From Prorocentrum cordatum (lineage: Eukaryota > Sar > Dinophyceae > Prorocentrales > Prorocentraceae): a DNA stretch of 64,000 bases. The notes below the pieces were generated by a model. The model was not told the origin of the DNA. It searched no databases and saw only the letters and a list, made by a program, of their open reading frames with translations. The stretch spans positions 178,801 through 242,800 of the forward strand of contig CAUYUJ010021170.1 in NCBI GenBank assembly GCA_963575745.1. The letters are read 5' to 3'. Below are positions 42,970 to 51,385 of the stretch, one piece after another (within the stretch, counting starts at the first letter, position 1; each line of letters starts with the position of its first letter). A program made the translations under genes and the position numbers.

Positions 42970-43154
42970 CTGCCAGGGAGGGGAGAGAGACGAGAAGGAG
43001 AGAGGGGGAACGAGAGGGATGGATGGATGGACGGGCAGGGACGGGAGGGAGGGATGGATGGAGGGATGGAGCGGAGGAGGGAGCAGGGAGGAAGGAGGAG
43101 AGAGGAGGAGAGGAGAAGAGGTGGAGAGGTGGAGAGGAGAGGAGAGGAGCGGTC
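42970..43154 (-). other. 185-bp GA-AG intron of the transposase-like gene
   Basis: Donor GGGAAG|GACCGC, acceptor TGGCAG|GACATG. TCC-rich in the sense strand. Joining gives RDLGK then DMFLAWK in phase 0. Confidence 0.8.
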
Positions 43155-43691
43155 CTTCCCGAGATCTCGCCAGACGTTGACGATCTTCGCGAGGCTCCCG
43201 AAATATTTGTATGTGCGGCCCGATTGCGTCAGGATTGCGTCGCATATGGACAGGCCCGATTTCACCATCAAGTGAGGGCTGTGCATAAAACAATCAAAAG
43301 ACCACACTTGAATTCGATCGTACTCAAGCACCTGGTATTGAATGATCTTCTTAGCCTTGGCCTCGTCTGAGCCCTGATCAGATGTCAAGAAGTAATAGAA
43401 CGTCCTCGTGCTCTTGGGGTCCGTGTCGATCTCTTTCATGACCATGGACCAGTCGGGGGCTCCTGTGCTGCGCATCTGCTTCTGGATCATGTCGACTGTC
43501 CCCGGGCCAGTGCCATCAACGACAATCTGCAAGTCAGCGAAATCCCTCCTCCACGCGTAGTCATCATCGGACACATCATCATCCCAGCACTTGTACACGG
43601 ACTCAACGAATAAGTTGTGCACCTTGCACCCCCCCATGATGGCGGCGTTGGTGGCGTCGCCGCACACGGCGAACATTGCGAACCCATTCCT
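43155..43691 (-). CDS. Transposase-like gene, second exon (D, D, C-x2-H motifs)
   Basis: 179 residues beginning RNGFAMFAVCGDATNAAIMG. The motifs are LQIVVDGTGPGTVDMIQKQM (first Asp, DGT-like), FYYFLTSDQGSDEAKAKKII (second Asp) and VWSFDCFMHSPHLMVKSGL (C-x2-H). Two acidic residues followed by C-x2-H is the hallmark of RNase-H-fold transposases of the MULE, hAT and KDZ groups. I therefore infer this is the transposase of the surrounding element. The acceptor CTTCACAG precedes AGG AAT. A 176-bp MITE lies in the upstream intron. Confidence 0.72.
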
Positions 43692-43714
43692 CTGTGAAGC
43701 CACAAGGGAGATAA

Positions 43715-43890
43715 TCGGAAATGGACAGACCCCCCTATAGCAAAACGCGGTTTAGTGAAAACGATCTGAGGCCCAAACCTGGCGGGCGCAAGCCTGGAAA
43801 CTAACGGACACGGCGCCCTCTCGAAAACCGAAAACGGACACTCACTTCACTAATCGACGCGTCACTGTTGGGGGTTCTGTCCACCCCCGA
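43715..43890. mobile_element. MITE copy 1 (176 bp, 5-bp TSD GATAA)
   Basis: Terminal inverted repeats TCGGAAATGGACAGACCCCC and (reverse complement of the right end) TCGGGGGTGGACAGAACCCC. GATAA occurs immediately before (43710-43714) and after (43891-43895). Homologous along its length to 58631-58802. It sits in an intron of the transposase-like gene. Confidence 0.92.
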
Positions 43891-43895
43891 GATAA

Positions 43896-44012
43896 GCGAA
43901 GCGACGGCGACGACGACGACAACGACGACGACGATGAGCGACGATAAGCGAGAGGGAAAGAGCGAGAGTAGTGAGTGAGTGGCATTGGGTCCGAGTCTAG
44001 TGCGAGTGGAGG
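43896..44012. other. Intron remainder with (GAC)n
   Basis: GACGACGAC repeats at 43905-43940, otherwise nothing supported. Confidence 0.5.
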
Positions 44013-44720
44013 TTAAAGGCGAGGTGGGCGCGGTCGGCGCGGTCCGAAGAAGGAGGCAGAGGAGCACAGGAGGAGGGGATCATGTAAGGCTGTCCTTGGC
44101 CCGTCGTCGTCGCGCATGGCGCGGGGCATCGAGTCCCCGAGAGAGGAGGCAGCAGACAGGGAAGACGCGGACGAGGCACGGCCCAAGCTGCCGAGGCCGA
44201 TGCTGCCGAGGGTGCACACGCTGAGCCCGGAGACGGAGCTCGAGCTGCCCTGGCTCTCGCCACTCCCGCCGGCAGTGGTGGGCCCCGGGAAGATCCACCA
44301 CGGGTTGTGCTCCTGGCTGAGGGCCGAATCGCCTTGGGCGAGGGCGGGCAACCTCGCGCCATTCCAGCTCTCTTCCACGCGCGCTACATCACGCGTGAAA
44401 GCAAGCTGGCCTGGCACGCGGCTTGTTCGGCATCGTCCAGGGCGGCCGCGAGGGGGGCGGGAGGGGTTCACCCTCGGGTCCTGGTGGTACCACAAGCTAG
44501 ATGTCACCATGGCGCCATTGCTCCTGTGCTCCCAGCGGCGCACGGTCGGGCGGGACACGTCGTCGAGGATGACCCCGCACATGTTGCGCCCGGCCACGTT
44601 GCCGAGGCACCTCCGGATCGCAAGGGCAATGCCAGTCCTGGCGTTGAACCGCCGCTTCTCCCCGCGGTCTGGCGTGAGCAGCGCCAACTGAGCGTCCGCC
44701 TCGACGGGGACGATGGCCGC
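44013..44720 (-). CDS. Transposase-like gene, first visible exon (HTH-like)
   Basis: After CTCTGAG the sense strand reads AAIVPVEADAQLALLTPDRG, EKRRFNARTGIALAIRRCLG and VILDDVSRPTVRRWEHRSNG. The last two suggest a helix-turn-helix that could bind the inverted repeats. A Ser-rich tail (GSSSSVSGLSVCTLGSIGLG) follows and may be partly intron. The frame is open to 44013 but the real 3' splice boundary is unknown. Confidence 0.55.
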   Translation of the reverse strand, partial: AAIVPVEADAQLALLTPDRGEKRRFNARTGIALAIRRCLGNVAGRNMCGVILDDVSRPTVRRWEHRSNGAMVTSSLWYHQDPRVNPSRPPRGRPGRCRTSRVPGQLAFTRDVARVEESWNGARLPALAQGDSALSQEHNPWWIFPGPTTAGGSGESQGSSSSVSGLSVCTLGSIGLGSLGRASSASSLSAASSLGDSMPRAMRDDDGPRTALHDPLLLCSSASFFGPRRPRPPRL

Positions 44721-45270
44721 CTCAGAGCGGCGGCGAAGCGGAGATGGGCGGATATACGGCCCCGACCATTCTTGGGCTGAGCCGCGTCCAGCCGCGGCGA
44801 CGAGGGGGGGGCCGAGAGACGACGCGATACGGCGCGACGCGATACGACGACGACGACGACGGTGACCCGTTTCCGACGACGACCGACGACGACGGACACG
44901 GCAAAAAAGGCGGCGGCGACGAGCGACGACGACGTCGGTGCGACGACGACGGCGGCGCGACTCCGAGGAGGAGGAGGAGGGCGACGCGACGACGACGACG
45001 GCTTCGGATCTGCGGAACCGCCTTGATCTCCTCGATGCGCGCAGTCTTGCGCCTCACTGTCTGCTGCTCCTTCCTCACCTTCCGCTTGAGGCCGTCGATG
45101 ATCACGTCCTGGCCGCTGCGGCGGCCCCCCCGCTTAGTCCTCCTTGCCCTCGTGCTCCTCCAATCCTCATCCGACCTCCTCCTCTGCTCCACACCCTCCT
45201 CATCCTTATCATCCTCCTCATCCTCCTCCGCCTCCGCCTCCTCCTCATCTTCCCTCGTCATATCCCTCAT
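44721..45270 (-). CDS. Possible exon of the MDIFQ-type transposon gene, basic coiled coil
   Basis: Within this frame SRARRTKRGG-like and QDVIIDGLKRKVRKEQQTVR, then RKTARIEEIKAVPQ, form a basic helical segment; the first third is Glu-rich (GGA in the sense strand) and the last part (44830-45000) is (GAC)n repeat. Boundaries are unknown; it may belong to the transposase-like gene or to the upstream gene. Confidence 0.4.
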
Positions 45271-45339
45271 CCCCCCCCTCCTCCCTCATCCCCCTCCGCC
45301 CTCGTCGCAATCCATCATCCTCGTCCTTCCTCCTCATGC

Positions 45340-45660
45340 CCCCAACCCGCGGCGGTCCTTCTTCACGAGGGCGGCCGCCATCTGCTCTCGACTCATGGTG
45401 GCGAGGTAATGGCGCCCGAGCTCCACGATGTCCAGGTCCATCGGCGCCGGTTCGATCGCCGAGGAGGGTGGGAGGAGGAGGAGGAGGGGCCGAGGAGGGG
45501 GAGGAGGAGGAGGAGGAGGAGGAGGAGGAGGAGAGAGGAGGATGAAGAGGTAAGGGGAGGAGGAGGAGGAGGTAAGAGGGAGGAGGGAGGAGGAGGAGGA
45601 GGAGGAGGAGGAGGAGGAGGTCAGGCGCCTCAGCCGATGGCTCGATCGCCGCCGGCACGA
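45340..45660. repeat. (GGA)n tract between parts of the MDIFQ gene
   Basis: GGA-rich (TCC in sense) at 45465-45625. Downstream in sense a short frame LGRHYLATMSREQMAAALVK-K ends at AAG|GACCGC, another GA-type donor, so a small exon probably lies at about 45360-45420. Confidence 0.6.
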
Positions 45661-46057
45661 TCGTCAACGCGTCGACGTCGACGGGCGGCGGGAGGGGCAT
45701 CGGCGCGGCCGCCGTCGCCGGGGCCTCGAACTCCACGGCGTGCTCGCGCACCCGACGCATGGCCGCCGTCCACTGGGCCTCCGGGATGAGCACCCCAAAC
45801 TCGCGCAGCAGGACCCCCACGGCCTCGGCCCGCACCCACTCGGGCCCGCGAGCAGACGCCACCCCCGCTTGGGCCGTGCCGCGGCGGCATGCTCGCGTCG
45901 CCCGGCCAGCCACCATGCGGGCCCTGCGCGGATCCACGACGTCCCCGAACGCGGTCGAGATCTCCCCGAGGCGCGCGACAGGGATATCCACGGACTCGCC
46001 AGGCCCGCGAGCAGCGCCAGGACACAGGAAGAGGTACAATCGTTGAAAAATGTCCAT
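45640..46057 (-). CDS. Unrecognised transposon protein 2, first exon (MDIFQ)
   Basis: About 139 residues from MDIFQRLYLFLCPGAARGPG. It includes VDIPVARLGEISTAFGDVVD, a helix AVGVLLREFGVLIPEAQWTA and VREHAVEFEAPATAAAP before the TCC-rich intron. No family recognised. A Met 15 codons upstream is in frame. The GCGATCGA(G/A)CC sequence occurs at both ends of the following TCC tract, so the splice site is ambiguous. Confidence 0.55.
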
Positions 46058-47134
46058 AGTGTGCGAGCTTGGCTTGTCACAAACGGCTACGCTCGGCAAC
46101 AACGGGCGACGACGAACGTGCGGCTATCTTCGCGCCGAGGCATCCACCCGCGAAGCACGATTATCTTCGCTTAGTTTCGCTCATCTTAGCCCCCCCCAGG
46201 GAGACGATTATTTTCTTCACCGTCTTCGCGCTCCGCTTGGCCCTCTTTCTCTTTTCGGGCTGCGGCGGCATCGGCTCCTCCATCCTCCATCCTCTTGACC
46301 TCCTTCACCTTCTGCGCCTCCTTCACTCTCTTCACTCTCTTCGAAGAGGGTGAAGAGAATGAAGAGAGTGAAGAGGGCGGCGGCGGCGTTATACGAGATA
46401 TCAGCGCTGCTCTGGCGTTATACGAGTGGCAGCCGCTCTGCGGTTGATCGGGGGTTTGTGCATATACAGTGCGCACATGTGTCCAGCTCTCCCTTCCCCC
46501 CCCCTCCCATCCCCCTCATCCCCTCCCCGCCGTCGCTGCTGCCGCGTCTCCCTCTTCGGATGGCGGCGCCTGTGGCGCGCCCTTGGCGGGCCAGACGGCG
46601 GTCGATCGATCGACGACGATGGCGATGACGGCGATGGCGATAACGCTATGTCGGCGATGGCGATGCGATGGCGATGACGGCGATGACATGACGATGATGA
46701 GGTGACGATCGACGATAGGTGGCGATGCTGATGCTGACGATGTGGCGGACCGAATCTCATCTCCCCGTGCGAACGGCGAACAACAGCTATCCGAACCGAA
46801 CGTTCGAAATATCCTACGCGCGTCTATACAAACAAAAATAACGCCAACCCCTCGGAACTCAAGGACTCTAAGACGGCTCCAGGGGCTGAGGGAGAGAGCA
46901 GGCACCTTCTGCTCTGAGACGTGCCAGAGTCGAGTGTCAGTCAGACCAGCGCGGCGCACCCCGCAACGTCGTGGCTGGCAGGGATGATGTTAATTGGCAG
47001 CGGCGGTATCGCCAAATCATGACAGACCCCATATCCCTCCCTTTCCTCCCTATCCTCCTGGTCGATCCTCCCCTTCCCTCCTCCTCCTTGAAGCCACTAT
47101 GGCTAAATTACAAACAGGCGTGAGATCTTAAGTC
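46058..47134. other. Transposon spacer with hairpin and duplicated inner-TIR block
   Basis: Contains an inverted repeat at 46317-46376, a block at 46525-46600 matching the inner part of the right terminal inverted repeat (CTGCCGCGTCTCCCTCTTCG), and GCGATGACG-type repeats at 46610-46740. No supported gene. Confidence 0.65.
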
Positions 47135-47472
47135 TCACGCGCCGCCCCGGCTGCTCGCAAGCCGCCTCTTGAGCGGGCGCGCCGACGGCGGGCTCAGGCT
47201 CGCCCTCACCCTCTTCTTCTCGAGCATATTCTCGATCTTCTTCTCGGGCAGCTCGGTGGCCTGCTCGGCTTCGACCTCGTTGATGTAGGCGTCGAAGTCC
47301 CAGCTCCAGTCGTCCTCCTCGGCCTCGCCCTCGTCCTCGTCGACGCCGTCGACGCCGAAGTCCCAGCTCCAGTCGCTGCAGGCGTCGCCCGCCGCCTGGT
47401 TCTCGTTCTCGTCGAAGCCGAAGTCGCTGTCCGAGCTGTCCACGTAAACGCACTCGTCGTCGCCCGACTGCG
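47135..47472 (-). CDS. Acidic transposon protein 1, last exon
   Basis: After intron A the frame reads (A)QSGDDECVYVDSSDSDFGFD, then two copies of a DWSWDF motif in an acidic context (CSDWSWDFGVDGVDEDEGEA and EEDDWSWDFDAYINEVEAEQ), then a basic C-terminal tail (LEKKRVRASLSPPS). The acidic block with a basic tail suggests a chaperone- or activator-like protein, but no family is recognised. Stop at 47135. Confidence 0.7.
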
Positions 47473-47654
47473 CTCAGCGGTCGAGATCTTTTGGATAACG
47501 CATCGCCCGGGGCCCCAGGATAGCCCGTCGCGCGGCCTCTGAACGGCTCAGGACAAGGAGACAAGGACGTTGGACCAAGGATGGCGTCAGCACGTCGCGC
47601 CCGTCCGAGACGGGCGCCAACGGGGTCACGACGCGTTATCCAACAGTTCTCGAC
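47473..47654 (-). other. Introner-like intron A (182 bp, TIR-bearing, GT-AG)
   Basis: The sense strand starts (C)GGTCGAGAACTGTTGGATAA and ends TTATCCAAAAGATCTCGACCGCTGAG. The ends are inverted repeats of about 24 bp. Splicing GT...AG in phase 1 (TGC G + CG CAG) joins two acidic exons (ELLNSC-A-QSGDDE). The 5' splice site lies inside the inverted repeat. Confidence 0.78.
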
Positions 47655-48017
47655 CGCATGAATTAAGCAGCTCCTGCTTGCGACAGGTCTGCTCATACTG
47701 CTCCTCTTCCGTGAACGCGAGGCCCACCTGGGGGTAGTACTCGGCGAAGTCACCGTCGTCGTCGGACTCGCCCGTGTCGTGCTCGTGCGCGGAGCCCTCG
47801 CCCTTGCCGTACTCGTCGTCGGCCTCGAAGTCACCGCCGCCAGCGCAGTAGTCATCCTCGTAGTCCTCGGCCACGCCGCTGGCGAAAACGAGGCCAAAGT
47901 GGTAGCCCTCGTAGTAGCCCCAGTAGTAGTGGAAGCCCGCGATGCAGCCCTCGGCGTAGCCATCGTTGTCGCCCGCGGCGTAGCCCCTGGCGTAGACGGA
48001 CTCGTCCGCGGAGTCCG
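47655..48017 (-). CDS. Acidic transposon protein 1, middle exon
   Basis: About 121 residues. The first half is Gly/Tyr-rich (ESVYARGYAAGDNDGYAEGC, FHYYWGYYEGYHFGLVFASG) and the second acidic (VAEDYEDDYCAGGGDFEADD) ending TCRKQELLNSC. It is bounded by two related introner-like introns. Composition is like low-complexity, condensate-prone proteins; function unknown. Confidence 0.65.
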
Positions 48018-48141
48018 ATCAGCGGTCGGAATCTGTTGGATCACGCGATCAGGCATCCCCGAACGGCTCGGGACAATGGCGCAGTGCCAGGGGATGCCGA
48101 TAGCGCAGATAGTCACGACACGTGATCCAACAGTTCCCGAC
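48018..48141 (-). other. Introner-like intron B (124 bp, TIR-bearing, 3' end altered)
   Basis: Starts (C)GGTCGGGAACTGTTGGATCA and ends TGATCCAACAGATTCCGACCGCTGAT in the sense strand. Related to intron A at both ends. At the position equivalent to intron A's terminal AG it has AT, although splicing there (phase 1) would keep the frame (DHSAY-A-DSADESVY). Confidence 0.65.
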
Positions 48142-48213
48142 CGTAGGCACTATGGTCGGCGTAGATGCCGAAATGAGCGGCCGTTGCGGAGACGATATGT
48201 CTGCCGCGGAGGG
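48142..48213 (-). CDS. Acidic transposon protein 1, upstream exon (partial)
   Basis: Reads RGRHIVSATAAHFGIYADHS followed by AY and one base before intron B. The start codon and 5' boundary were not found. Confidence 0.45.
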
Positions 48214-48356
48214 AGTGCCTCAAAGCTCGGGTCGGGCGAAAGGGGGGATAGCAAAGGGGGGGGTGAGAATCAGCTCACGCACGGTAGGTTCGCGTCGCGT
48301 CGACCGGCGGCGACCCCGCCAGCGGCGTTCAATTTTGAAGGCCGCGGGCGACCCAC

Positions 48357-48420
48357 AATCGTTCGATGTGGAACGATTTGGACGTTTCGGAAACGGCCGA
48401 TCGTTCAAGGTTGAACGATC
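48357..48420. other. Two adjacent short palindromes
   Basis: AATCGTTC-6 bp-GAACGATT at 48357-48378 and GATCGTTCAA-GG-TTGAACGATC at 48399-48420, sharing the core ATCGTTC. They could be binding sites near the transposon end. Confidence 0.6.
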
Positions 48421-48625
48421 CCCGCGGTGTCAGAAACCAACGCCGAAGTCGGCACGACACGGACCTGCCGTAGCTGATTTTCCCGGCGCCTCACGGCGCC
48501 GGGAGGCGCCCATGCATCGAGGAATGGGCCCCTCGGTCGGGCCGAAACCAGCTGCATGCAGCAGATTTCGCAACCCCCCCTTTCCCAAACCCCCCCGTTC
48601 GCCCGACCCGAAAAGCCGCCCTGGG

Positions 48626-48643
48626 GAGCCCAAATGGCTACGG
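48626..48643 (-). other. Spliced-leader-like relic
   Basis: The minus strand reads CCGTAGCCATTTGGGCTC, matching the first 18 bases of the dinoflagellate spliced leader except one (T to G at position 13); the last three bases do not match. Too short for an SL RNA gene, as no snRNA body is seen. Confidence 0.5.
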
Positions 48644-48714
48644 CGACGGCGACGAGCGCTCCTCCTCTCCTCCTGTTCCTCCTCTCCCCCTTCTCCTCGT
48701 CCTCCACCTCACTC

Positions 48715-48800
48715 CTCCCAACCCCTCCTGCTGCTCCCCCGCCCCCTCCTCCTCCTCCTCCGCCTCCTCCTCCTCCTCCTTCTCCTCCTCGTCCTCCTTT
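48715..48800. repeat. (TCC)n tract
   Basis: TCC repeats with CCG interruptions. Confidence 0.85.
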
Positions 48801-48989
48801 ACCCTTGTTCGGAGCCCGGCGACTTGAGACACCGACAGTTCGAAATCTGATCAAAATCGGTCCCTGGACCCCTCGGGGGATCCCAACGACTTGATTTGTC
48901 ACATTGCGTCCAGCCGTGGCGACGAGGGGTTCCCCCGAAGGCCAACTCCCAACGTCTCAAACGGCCCTCCCCTGACGTGTGCCGCCGTT

Positions 48990-49550
48990 GCTGCCGCATC
49001 TCCCTCTTCGGATGGCGGCGCCCTCGGAGCGACGGCGGCGGGCCGGCGGCGGCGAGCCCGCGTCGTCGTCGTCGCCGCCGGGTGGAGGAGGAGGGCGGGG
49101 GAGGAGGAGGAGGAGGAGGCCTCTCCAATGTTTCAGAATGTCGGGCGCCTCAGAACATCGATCGGTCCGAGATGTGGCATCCTCGTTTTCATATATGGGA
49201 AGAGTACTACTCACATTACCGCGCGCATGTATTTATTTATGGTGGTGATATTATTCATATACACACGATATGTATTTATAGATGTCGCTATATGGAAATA
49301 TGGGGGCGACATATGAATAACCATCGAATGGAATATGACGAATATGACTAATGATGTTTCCATATGCGCACATATGACTCTGCTTCCATGGCGCATATAT
49401 TTAGGGCGCGCGCGCGCTAATCCTGGCGAGGCGCTCTGTCACGAGGCCACGGGCCCGACCTCGTGACAGAGGCCTTCGTCACGAGGGCGCGCGGCGTCAC
49501 CCTCGTGACGGGGTCGGCTTCACCCCTGAGGGGGTGTACGTGCCACCCCA
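48990..49550. repeat. Right terminal inverted repeat of the giant transposon
   Basis: Ends ...ACGTGCCACCCCA at 49550, the inverted counterpart of the left end. Carries the same pair of TCACGAG/CTCGTGA hairpins (49438-49513), the AT-rich part (49180-49410) and the (GGA)n plus GCCGCCGGCGG part (49020-49120). Confidence 0.9.
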
Positions 49551-49559
49551 GCCTTCGAT
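49551..49559. repeat. 9-bp target-site duplication, right
   Basis: GCCTTCGAT, identical to 24783-24791. Confidence 0.92.
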
Positions 49560-51276
49560 GTATATGTAAACTCCCCCTCCACTCGCTCCTGCTCCTGCTC
49601 CCCACTTCGTCCCCCTCCCCGGCCAGCTGCGGACGATCCCCCCGCTGCTGCCCCTGACCGTTGCAACCCGTCACCCACATTCCTCATCGGCCGTTTTCTC
49701 CTCCTACACCTCCTCCCTGCTCCTCCTCCATCTTCTCGTGCTTTTGCCGCTGTCGCTTCCACTCCTGCATGTCCTTCTGCTCCTCCTTCCAGTCCTCCCC
49801 CGACTTGTGGTTCTCTTCATCCTCCCCCTCCTCCACCCATGCCTCCTCTTCCTCCCCTTCTCCTCCTCCTCCTCCTCCTCCTCCTCCTCCTCCTCGTCCT
49901 CTCCCTCCTCCTCCTTCTCCTCCTCCTCCTCCTCCTCCTCCTCCTCCTCCTCCTCCTCCTCCTGGTCCCCCTCGTGTTCCTCCGCTCTTGCTTTATTTTT
50001 CCTCGCCCTTCTCGTCTCCCTCCGTCTCCCCCTCTAGTCACATCGTGCTGCTCTGTGGAGGGGTGGAATGCAAGGCTCCCTTGGCCCAGAGCTGTGACTG
50101 GGGGAGCAAGCCCAGCATGATTGACACACCGCCGCGGGAACCTGCCAGCGTCGCACTGCTGTCGAAGCACAACATGTCTTCGGGCAAGGACGAAGGAGTA
50201 GCACGCCGACGAGCTCCCGAAGGCGGCGTGCCAGTGATACATCGGATGGTTCACTGAGCACCCCCTCATACCAGCCCGCCCGACGGCCCGTTCCGCACCC
50301 CCCCATCGAACCCCCCGCCCCCCATGCCCCGCGAAGGACAGCCCATTGCTACACCCCCAGCGTGATCGACCCCCCTCACGCTGATGGCACAACCTGGAGC
50401 ACTCTGTCGAGCCCACAAAGGACGTACGCGTCCAGCTATGTACATGAACACGGCCCCTCGATCTGCGAGACTGGCCGCGTTAGACGGATACTTGCGCAAT
50501 GCGTACTCTCGAAACCAGCCTGGATTCATGTACGTGTTACGTCCTTCTTTCGCTCCTGACTGCTCCTCTCCAGAGTGACGCCGCCACCGGGAGCGGGGCG
50601 GAGCCGAGCTCCCGCGTCGAGCCGCCCGCTCGGACGAGGAGCGGGAGGGGCCCTGCGGCGGGATCCCGGCGGCCGCGTGCCGTGCGCGAGGGCGCGGGGA
50701 GAAGACAGGAGAGGTGCACGAGCGGCAAGCGCATCCGTACCCACACCCGCGCGGTCTGGAGCCTGGGGCGCGATCCCGCGGATGCGCGGTCGTGTACGGT
50801 GACGTCCCGCGCGTGGCATCCGCGAGCGAGCGGGGTCGCGGCCCAGGGGCCCGGCTCGCGAGGCTGCGGGCACAGAGCGGCTCTTCGCCCCCAGAGCGCC
50901 ACGGGTGGAGGAGGAGGAGGAGGAGGAGGCGGTGGAGGAGGTGGCTGGAGGTGGAGTGACAGGAGATGGCGGGAAGTGGAGCCGTGGGGGCCGGGGACAC
51001 CACCGGACCGCCTCACCGACCCCGGGCCCTTGCCAAGGCCCGGGGGCGGCGTGTACCGTGTACGCCCTTGTGGCCTGGCCCAGGCCCCACGCAGAGGTTC
51101 CCCGACCTCGGCCCGAGGAACTGCCTGAGAATCCGAGCCCCCTCCCGGGCCAGCGTGGTCCTCACTTCAGCGCCGAGGCTGTGATCTCGGATCCTGGGCC
51201 CGACATCGGTGAGGGGGTCCGTGGACGTTTCCAGTTGGGGCTCTCGCGCTGCTGCTCCTGCTGCTGCCCCCCTGAC
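49560..51276. other. Aminotransferase intron flank right of the giant transposon
   Basis: (TCC)n at 49858-49970; a dispersed repeat at about 50745-50880 that matches 600-775 in inverted orientation; otherwise no supported gene. Confidence 0.65.
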
Positions 51277-51385
51277 CTTGTAGCCCTCCTTCCAGGTCAA
51301 TGCCAGCGCCCCCATGGTGCGGCCGTGGAAGGCGTTCTCGAAGCAGACGATGCGCTCGCGCGGCTTCCCCGCGCTGTGATGGAAC
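51277..51385 (-). CDS. argD: Acetylornithine aminotransferase exon (FHGRTMGALALT)
   Basis: 109 bp encoding (K)FHHSAGKPRERIVCFENAF followed by HGRTMGALALTWKEGYK. The FHGRT segment is the conserved PLP-contacting loop of class-III aminotransferases, here of the acetylornithine type. The acceptor CTGAG precedes GTTCC. The single G completes the Lys codon begun by the AA left at 60186. The donor TACAAG|GTCAGG is GT and phase 0, continuing into APFKPL at 23750. The upstream intron is 8.8 kb and the downstream one 27.5 kb. Confidence 0.9.

Larger units (their letters stand above)
24792..49550 (-). mobile_element. Giant (24.8-kb) TIR DNA transposon carrying a C5 DNA methyltransferase
   Basis: Both ends start TGGGGTGGCACGT and continue as inverted repeats for roughly 0.5 kb, with GTCACGAG...CTCGTGAC hairpins, then an AT-rich part, then a (TCC)n and GC-rich part. 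A perfect 9-bp duplication GCCTTCGAT flanks the element. All interior genes are on the minus strand: an acidic protein, an MDIFQ protein, a transposase-like protein with a PHD-like finger, a cytosine methyltransferase and two unknown proteins. Long TIRs and a 9-bp duplication resemble Mutator-like elements. The transposase motifs (DGTG, SDQG, C-x2-H) would suit MULE, hAT or KDZ-type enzymes, so superfamily placement is open. It lies within one intron of the host aminotransferase gene. Confidence 0.88.
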
